A stretch of DNA of 11,818 nt from Euryarchaeota archaeon UBA124 (GTDB lineage: Archaea > Thermoplasmatota > Poseidoniia > Poseidoniales > Poseidoniaceae): NCBI GenBank assembly GCA_002502215.1, contig DAPT01000110.1:1-11818 (forward strand), written 5' to 3'. The notes below the pieces were generated by a model. The model saw nothing but the letters and a program-made list of their open reading frames with translations. It was not told the origin of the DNA and ran no database searches. Both the position numbers and the translations under genes were made by a program. This document shows, piece after piece, positions 7,242-11,818 of this stretch; the stretch's first letter is position 1, and every line of letters begins with the position of its first letter.

Positions 7242-8423
7242 CTACTTCAACTCATTCACAAGGGCGTCAGCAAGTTGTTCATACTGTTCAATGGAATTGT
7301 ACAACTGTGCTGAGATTCGAAGATAACGGCCCGCAGGAGATGGCCATGACCAAACCGGAACCTGAATGTTGTATTTTTCTGAAAGAAGCTCATGCAATGG
7401 ATCCGGTTTATGCATCACGACGTTGGGAAGCAAAGTTTCCGTCACTTTGATGGTTGAAATGCATGCAATCATTTCATCAGGACAAGGTGGCTGAATATTC
7501 AGTTGTTCACACAGTATGTTCCGGCCTTGAATCGCAAGTTCGTGATTGTGTTGCATGATACCCTCCCAACCACCATCAACCAAATCAGCCATTCCTTCAA
7601 TCACCGCAGGTAGGGCGCACCAACCCGAGATATCTTGTGTCCCCGTCCAGTCAAATTCATGCCGGAATCGAGTCGTTTCACCAAGAGGGAATGTATGGCC
7701 GTGGCTGATTGTGAGCGGTTGAATCTTCTTTTGTTTGTCTTTTCTTACGTAAAGAAATGCGGTCCCTTTTGGAGCGCAGAGCCACTTGTGACAATTGCTT
7801 GTTACATACGATGCTCCAAGAGTGCCTAGATTGAGTGGTATCATTCCAATACCATGCGCAGCATCCAGGAGAACTTCAACTCCTCTGCTTTCAAAATACG
7901 CAGTCAATTCTTCGAAGGGCATCAGAAGCCCAGTCGGGCTTGTGACAGTATCGATCATAACCAGCTTTGTTTTCGATGTGTATGCAGATTTCATCAAATC
8001 AATCACCGTATGTGGACCTTCTATCGGGAACGGAATGGCGACTTCAACGACCTTGGCTCCCCACCGTTGAGCGACAAAATCAATACTGTTTCGGCATGCT
8101 TGATACGCATGATTTGGAACAAGAATTTCATCGCCTTCTTTGAAGTGTAAGGATCGTAAGACTGTATTGACTCCAGAGGTGGCATTTGATACAAAGGCCA
8201 AGTCTTCAGGAGAGCAATGAAGGAATTCTCCCAATGCGTGTCTTGATTTTTGAAGAAGGCCAGGCATCAATTCTTCAAAGAATCGAACCGGTTCCTTTTC
8301 CATCAAGTCTTGCCATTTTCGCTGTTCAGCAATCACAAAATCTGGACAAGCTCCAAATGAACCATGATTGAGAAACAATCGCGTTGGTTCAAGCGACCAA
8401 TGTGTGGAATATTGGGACGTCAT
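7242..8423 (-). CDS. Class V PLP-dependent aminotransferase, isopenicillin-N-epimerase-like
   Basis: A 393-residue fold-type I PLP enzyme of the class V group that includes isopenicillin N epimerase (CefD-like) and cysteine desulfurases. Visible marks are LNHGSFGACP (18-27), the phosphate-binding NATSGV (80-85), DAAHGIGMIPLNL (187-199, with Asp187 expected to pair with the PLP pyridine nitrogen), and SNCHKWLCAPKG (209-220) with Lys213 as the Schiff-base lysine. WTGTQD at 259-264 is typical of this group. I see no cysteine in the C-terminal loop (VPVWSWPSPAGRYLRIS, 355-371), where cysteine desulfurases usually have their catalytic one, so a standard IscS/SufS role is unlikely. The reaction cannot be fixed: epimerase, lyase or transaminase are open. 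The ATG at 8423 has no clear ribosome binding site. The gene begins 44 bases after the surface protein and is followed closely by the rhodanese. Confidence 0.9.
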   Translation of the reverse strand: MTSQYSTHWSLEPTRLFLNHGSFGACPDFVIAEQRKWQDLMEKEPVRFFEELMPGLLQKSRHALGEFLHCSPEDLAFVSNATSGVNTVLRSLHFKEGDEILVPNHAYQACRNSIDFVAQRWGAKVVEVAIPFPIEGPHTVIDLMKSAYTSKTKLVMIDTVTSPTGLLMPFEELTAYFESRGVEVLLDAAHGIGMIPLNLGTLGASYVTSNCHKWLCAPKGTAFLYVRKDKQKKIQPLTISHGHTFPLGETTRFRHEFDWTGTQDISGWCALPAVIEGMADLVDGGWEGIMQHNHELAIQGRNILCEQLNIQPPCPDEMIACISTIKVTETLLPNVVMHKPDPLHELLSEKYNIQVPVWSWPSPAGRYLRISAQLYNSIEQYEQLADALVNELK

Positions 8424-8467
8424 AACCGTGGTAATCTGATGAAGTTCTCAATTGTGACGGTTAGGAT

Positions 8468-11350
8468 TTATTCCTTTGAGTTGTTCTCATATCTTATCCA
8501 CTCGTCGCTGGAGTCAGCATCACGATACCAAAAGTCGTCTGATTTTGGAGGCCACTCAATCCATTCATAACCGTCATCAACTGAACCACTCATACCGACT
8601 GGAGGGGATTGCTTTCCTGTTAACCACTCTTCAATGGATTTGTTTGGAGAAATTGCATTGAACATTTGATCAACGGATTCAGCGTTCCATTTTCCTTCAC
8701 CGTCGTCCTTACCCTTGCCGCTTCTGAAGATGACAATGAGCATGGAGCAGAACGACACGCCTACTGAGGCCATGGCAACGTACAGTACCCAAGAAGCAAT
8801 CGACTCTTCGACAACCATGCTCATCTGGTCTTGACTTCCCGTAGAATTTTCGCTAGGACAATCAAACCCGTTGAGCACGATGTAGTTCCCGTCGGGACAG
8901 ATTTGGTATTCTTCTGAGATGTTTGAGCCGGGATCTATGATAATATTGGTAACGTTGGTTTCGTTGGCGATTTGCTTTGATTCTGGACAAGCGTCAATAT
9001 CTTCAACCACGTCGAGTGTTACAGGGCACAGATAATAGAATTCAACACCTCCTGATTCAGCGGTTGTGTTTTCATCGCCGGCCGCACAACAGTCCAAATC
9101 TTCGGTCGCATCGTGACAACCATCTGCATCTTCGTCGGTCTTGGAATTGGAAGTCCAACCGGTCATCCCCCTTGGACACGCATCCAATTCGTCGTACACA
9201 CCGTCGTTATCATCGTCGAAATCCTCGTCAGTGTCTCGGCAACCATCACCATCGTGATCGGTGATTGTACCGGATGGCCACGAAATTGCTCCTGGACTGC
9301 ATGAATCAGAACCATCACCGACCCCGTCATTGTCATCGTCAAGATCCTCAATGTCCTTGCATCCGTCTTCGTCTGGGTCAGACCCTGACCCCAGGACTCC
9401 ACGTGGGCACTCGTCAAGTTCGTCTATGATTCCGTCTGCGTCATCATCGAAATCTTCAGTATTATCTTCACAACCGTCCATGTCATGATTTGTATCAGGG
9501 TTGCTGTCCCAGTCCAAATCACTTGTTGGGCATTTATCTGCATCATCGCTTACTCCATCACCATCGTCATCGTCGTCGCAAGCGTCCCCTTCTCCATCGC
9601 CGTCATAATCGGCTTGATCGAGATTGTAGGTGACGGGGCAATTGTCTCCTGCACCTATCCCATCGCCGTCTCGATCGACGGCAAAGTTGGTGAAGGATTC
9701 GTACCAGGCATTGTTGATACGAACGTCCTCCCAAACAAGCAAATCTCCGTTTGGGCTAATTGCAAGAGGGTACATGTTATGATTCCCCCAAGATTCAATC
9801 GGCTTGAAATCCAGTACACCACCGTTCTCATAATCGACAAAGGCCAACCCACCGTAGTGTGATGTCCCATCAGGAAGGATAACGTCCTCCTCACCGCCTC
9901 GGCCCTGTAAGTAGACCGAAAGGTATCCGTTGGGACCAACAACGGGCTTTGCGGCGTAATCGTTGTTGTTTGAATCCGTATTCCCGTATCCAATACTGGT
10001 GTGAGATTTGTACGTCCCTTGGGCGTTTATGGTTGCGAATGTCTGATAAGTTGAGACCATAAATTGTCCAGGCATTGAAAAGTACTGTCCGTCATAATAT
10101 CCTCCATCAAACGATTGGAAATGGAAGGTAATATCCCCGTTTTCTTGGGAAAACAAACCTGCAAAACCCTCGTCGCGCTGATTAAAATAATTTGGAATAT
10201 CATTCCCGCTACTCGAGGTGATCGGCTCAGCGATTTCCCAGGTTCCTTGGTTGGACAGTTTCGCTAGGAAGGCTGTTCGAGCGTTGTGTTCGATCAAGTT
10301 ACCAGAGAAATTACTCTGAGTGTACAAATCATCCAATTCACCATACGTCGTGCCTAGCAGGTACATACTTCCTGAGCTTACCAGAGATTCCGTGAATTTC
10401 ATAGAAGTATAATTCACCGCAACATGCTGCTGTTTAATCCCGTTTGAATCAATGCTGAACCATATGTGACAGTGACCGTCGATGGAATCAGATGGACAGG
10501 ATATGGTTTGCGAGTCGTACCGAACACTTCCTTTGGTAAAGGCAAAGAAATGGGTTTGCGTTCCTTCAACATCAACAAGAAGTGGGTTGTAATCGTAGGT
10601 AGGCCACTCGTGGGACACCTCAAGATTTCGCGCCCACTTACCACCATTCTCATCAAAAGCCCTCACAGTGTATTCTTGAAGGCCGCCATTGTTATCTTCC
10701 TTGAAAACAATGATCAAGTTGTTATCAGAATCGACCTCTTGCTTGATGACATAATCAACTGTCCAGCCACGTGTTTGAACAGAGTCTGCGTATTGCCACC
10801 CAGTTTGGTCGTGGTATGCGACGGCCAATCGGTGTCCATTAACCTCCACATCAACTCCGTCACCAAACTCAAACGTGCTGCTGTGATAAGTTTGCCAAGT
10901 AAGGAAAAATGTATCTTCGTACAATACATGCAAACCCATCAATCGGCAGGAATTGTGGTTTACATTGTTGCAGTCATTGCGTGTCGTGGTTACGTTTTTG
11001 CTCCACAGTAGCTCACCCGAGGGATCGTATTTCAAAATGTAGATACCGCGTTGGTCTGAGGTATGGGATGCATCCCCTGGATTAGCCGGCTGGATTTGCA
11101 CATTGTCATCCACAAAAGCGACGTAGAAGTTTCCTGACTCATCATACCCATAACTTCCATCCCAGAACCTCTTAATGTGGGTGGAATAGAGCTGCAGGTC
11201 CTCAGAGGAGCGAAGTTTCCAACCATCAATCCATACCTCGGGATCAATTTCGTTTGGCTCTTCTGCGGCAACGGAGAAGGTTAGGGTTGTTGAGATTAAC
11301 ATCATGAAGGCTGCTGTTACTATGACAAATTTCCTCATTACCTCGATCAT
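8468..11350 (-). CDS. Secreted, membrane-anchored surface protein with thrombospondin type-3 calcium repeats
   Basis: A 960-residue surface protein. The N-terminus is a signal peptide ending near residue 29 (FSVAAEE). The better start is the second ATG, at 11338, which is preceded by GAGGT and gives MRKFVIVTAAFM. Residues 35-555 are rich in beta strand and aromatic residues, with recurring phrases such as KYDPSGELLWSKN (108-120) and AKLSNQGTWE (363-372), suggesting a beta-propeller. Residues 558-755 are Asp-rich thrombospondin type-3 repeats expected to bind calcium. A Cys- and Asn-rich stalk (756-845) holds several N-glycosylation sequons. A single membrane segment at 854-875 is followed by an 85-residue cytoplasmic tail with many tryptophans. 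This is a type I anchored protein, probably for adhesion or cell-surface structure. No enzyme motif is visible. Confidence 0.9.
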   Translation of the reverse strand: MIEVMRKFVIVTAAFMMLISTTLTFSVAAEEPNEIDPEVWIDGWKLRSSEDLQLYSTHIKRFWDGSYGYDESGNFYVAFVDDNVQIQPANPGDASHTSDQRGIYILKYDPSGELLWSKNVTTTRNDCNNVNHNSCRLMGLHVLYEDTFFLTWQTYHSSTFEFGDGVDVEVNGHRLAVAYHDQTGWQYADSVQTRGWTVDYVIKQEVDSDNNLIIVFKEDNNGGLQEYTVRAFDENGGKWARNLEVSHEWPTYDYNPLLVDVEGTQTHFFAFTKGSVRYDSQTISCPSDSIDGHCHIWFSIDSNGIKQQHVAVNYTSMKFTESLVSSGSMYLLGTTYGELDDLYTQSNFSGNLIEHNARTAFLAKLSNQGTWEIAEPITSSSGNDIPNYFNQRDEGFAGLFSQENGDITFHFQSFDGGYYDGQYFSMPGQFMVSTYQTFATINAQGTYKSHTSIGYGNTDSNNNDYAAKPVVGPNGYLSVYLQGRGGEEDVILPDGTSHYGGLAFVDYENGGVLDFKPIESWGNHNMYPLAISPNGDLLVWEDVRINNAWYESFTNFAVDRDGDGIGAGDNCPVTYNLDQADYDGDGEGDACDDDDDGDGVSDDADKCPTSDLDWDSNPDTNHDMDGCEDNTEDFDDDADGIIDELDECPRGVLGSGSDPDEDGCKDIEDLDDDNDGVGDGSDSCSPGAISWPSGTITDHDGDGCRDTDEDFDDDNDGVYDELDACPRGMTGWTSNSKTDEDADGCHDATEDLDCCAAGDENTTAESGGVEFYYLCPVTLDVVEDIDACPESKQIANETNVTNIIIDPGSNISEEYQICPDGNYIVLNGFDCPSENSTGSQDQMSMVVEESIASWVLYVAMASVGVSFCSMLIVIFRSGKGKDDGEGKWNAESVDQMFNAISPNKSIEEWLTGKQSPPVGMSGSVDDGYEWIEWPPKSDDFWYRDADSSDEWIRYENNSKE
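9086..9673 (-). repeat. Coding tandem repeats: thrombospondin type-3 units
   Basis: This covers residues 560-755 of the surface protein. After a first classical unit (DNCP at 569-572, then GDACDDDDDGDG at 588-599) come four related units of about 36-41 residues. Each holds a DxCP-type turn (cysteines 607, 648, 684, 725) and a DGC turn (cysteines 627, 664, 704, 745) in DxDxDG calcium loops; the third has CSP in place of CP. The units differ in sequence, so the array is not recently duplicated. Confidence 0.88.
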
Positions 11351-11361
11351 ATATTTCTAGG

Positions 11362-11369
11362 ATTTAAAG
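11362..11369 (-). promoter_or_regulatory. TATA-like promoter element for the surface protein gene
   Basis: The minus strand reads CTTTAAAT, close to the archaeal TATA consensus. Its centre is about 27 bases before the ATG at 11338, which would place the transcription start at or next to that codon and give a leaderless or near-leaderless mRNA. A second AT-rich run, AAATATATG on the minus strand (11347-11355), is an alternative but would start transcription inside the gene. Confidence 0.4.
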
Positions 11370-11373
11370 GAAT

Positions 11374-11387
11374 TTCATCTAGATGAA
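11374..11387. promoter_or_regulatory. Perfect 14-bp palindrome, possible operator
   Basis: The sequence TTCATCTAGATGAA is a perfect inverted repeat without spacer. It ends 5 bases upstream of the TATA-like box of the surface protein gene, where a dimeric regulator would act. A palindrome this long is expected by chance about once in this window, so only its position makes it notable. Confidence 0.3.
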
Positions 11388-11412
11388 GGTGAAATATAGA
11401 TTGGTTGAACTT

Positions 11413-11424
11413 GTAAAATTTTAC
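11413..11424. repeat. Perfect 12-bp palindrome upstream of the surface protein gene
   Basis: The sequence GTAAAATTTTAC is a perfect AT-rich palindrome 25 bases from the 14-bp palindrome at 11374-11387. In an AT-rich gap such a site can easily occur by chance; it could be a second binding site. Confidence 0.25.
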
Positions 11425-11778
11425 TGCAAAATTGGTCTCAAATTCGAATTTCGCAAGCGGGAAAAGTTGTTGAAACCCGCGATCTACGCAGTCATAAATC
11501 AAGCCAAAAACGGGACACCTCGTGAAGACGAATGCCAATTTCAACTACCAGGTAGTCAGTTTTTTCAGATGGCCACAATAAATCAGCAACATCGAGTTGT
11601 AAGGGATTGTTGTTTAATATTTCAAAGGTCAAAAAAATCACTTTTGTATTTAAACAGGTAAAAAGTAACAAAAATAAAAATCCAGAGATATCCCGAGTTC
11701 AACAGGTATAGATTTCAGTGGACAAAGCAATGTCTAGATTAAGACAAGAAACATCAAATGTTTGGCTTTGCAATTTTA

Positions 11779-11785
11779 CAAAAAG
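11779..11785 (-). terminator. Oligo-T terminator after the tRNA
   Basis: Directly after the encoded CCA, the minus strand reads CGCTTTTTGT, a T5 run of the kind at which archaeal RNA polymerase stops without a hairpin. It ends the tRNA transcript before the AT-rich gap. Confidence 0.45.
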
Positions 11786-11787
11786 CG

Positions 11788-11818
11788 TGGTGCGGGGGGC
11801 AGGATTCGAACCTGCGAA
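11788..11818 (-). tRNA. tRNA, 3' end only (possibly tRNA-Leu), cut by window edge
   Basis: The last 31 bases on the minus strand form the 3' part of a tRNA: the T arm GCAGG-TTCGAAT-CCTGC (11799-11815) with perfect stem pairing, the 3' acceptor strand CCCCCGC (11792-11798), the discriminator base A (11791) and an encoded CCA (11788-11790). The anticodon lies outside the window. The 5' acceptor strand would have to be GCGGGGG. That strand with discriminator A fits archaeal leucine tRNAs, but identity is not shown by the sequence. Confidence 0.9.

Larger units (their letters stand above)
11388..11787. other. AT-rich intergenic region with no convincing gene
   Basis: About 400 bases between the surface protein promoter and the tRNA. 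The base composition is clearly richer in A and T than the neighbouring genes. A 92-codon open frame on the plus strand (11383-11661) starts inside the 14-bp palindrome, has no ribosome binding site of the type seen elsewhere here and shows no family resemblance; I do not call it. On the minus strand there is a good TATA-like GTTTAAATAC (11646-11655), but a T7 run (plus-strand A7, 11631-11637) follows at once and would tend to end transcription. A small RNA or a long leader cannot be excluded. No duplicate of the tRNA 3' end that would mark an integration site is visible. Confidence 0.5.

Noticed and set aside
8424..8462. Inverted repeat AACCGT...ACGGTT spanning the gap between the surface protein and aminotransferase genes
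   Set aside because: The arms are only 6 bases with a 27-base spacer and no following T run, so neither a terminator nor an operator is convincing.
9086..9673. Asp-rich repetitive stretch considered as a CRISPR-like or satellite array
   Set aside because: It is in frame and encodes thrombospondin type-3 calcium loops; the repeats are divergent and have no spacers.
10466..11011. 181-codon plus-strand open frame inside the surface protein gene
   Set aside because: Antisense to the well-supported surface protein, with no recognisable motif or start signal.
11383..11661. 92-codon plus-strand frame in the AT-rich gap
   Set aside because: It would be the only plus-strand gene, starts inside a palindrome, lacks the GGTGAT-type site and resembles no family I know. 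It remains possible but unsupported.

Overview
The window is most likely a fragment of a marine euryarchaeal genome, best matching Marine Group II (Poseidoniales) or a close relative in the Thermoplasmatota. The archaeal evidence is an archaeal-type Pus10 tRNA pseudouridine synthase, Shine-Dalgarno sites matching GGTGAT or AGGTGAT, and AT-rich TATA-like boxes. The lineage guess rests on a long secreted Asp-rich thrombospondin type-3 protein with a C-terminal membrane anchor, a style I associate with this group. It is not proven by any marker gene here.

Every supported gene lies on the minus strand, so transcription runs from right to left. In order of transcription the window holds: the 3' end of a tRNA cut by the right edge (11788-11818); an AT-rich gap of about 440 bases with no convincing gene but two perfect palindromes and a TATA-like box; a 956-960 residue calcium-binding surface protein (8468-11350); a class V PLP-dependent aminotransferase of the isopenicillin-N-epimerase-like group (7242-8423); a single-domain rhodanese 20 bases after it (6829-7221); a 262-base gap with a promoter-like element; a six-pass membrane protein of unknown function (5841-6566); an M28 zinc-peptidase lipoprotein (4437-5774); a two-halved, 12-pass RND/MMPL-family exporter (1272-4403); and pus10, whose last codons run off the left edge (1-1193).

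Two short operons seem likely. The aminotransferase and rhodanese form one, and a sulfur or amino-acid role is possible but unproven. The unknown membrane protein, M28 lipoprotein and RND exporter form the other, with pus10 perhaps read through at its end. The second group puts a surface-tethered peptidase next to an energy-coupled transporter and an orphan membrane protein. This is the best candidate here for an undescribed functional unit, for example extracellular peptide processing coupled to transport, though only gene order and the visible domains support it. There are no CRISPR arrays, insertion sequences, phage genes or defence genes that I can recognise.
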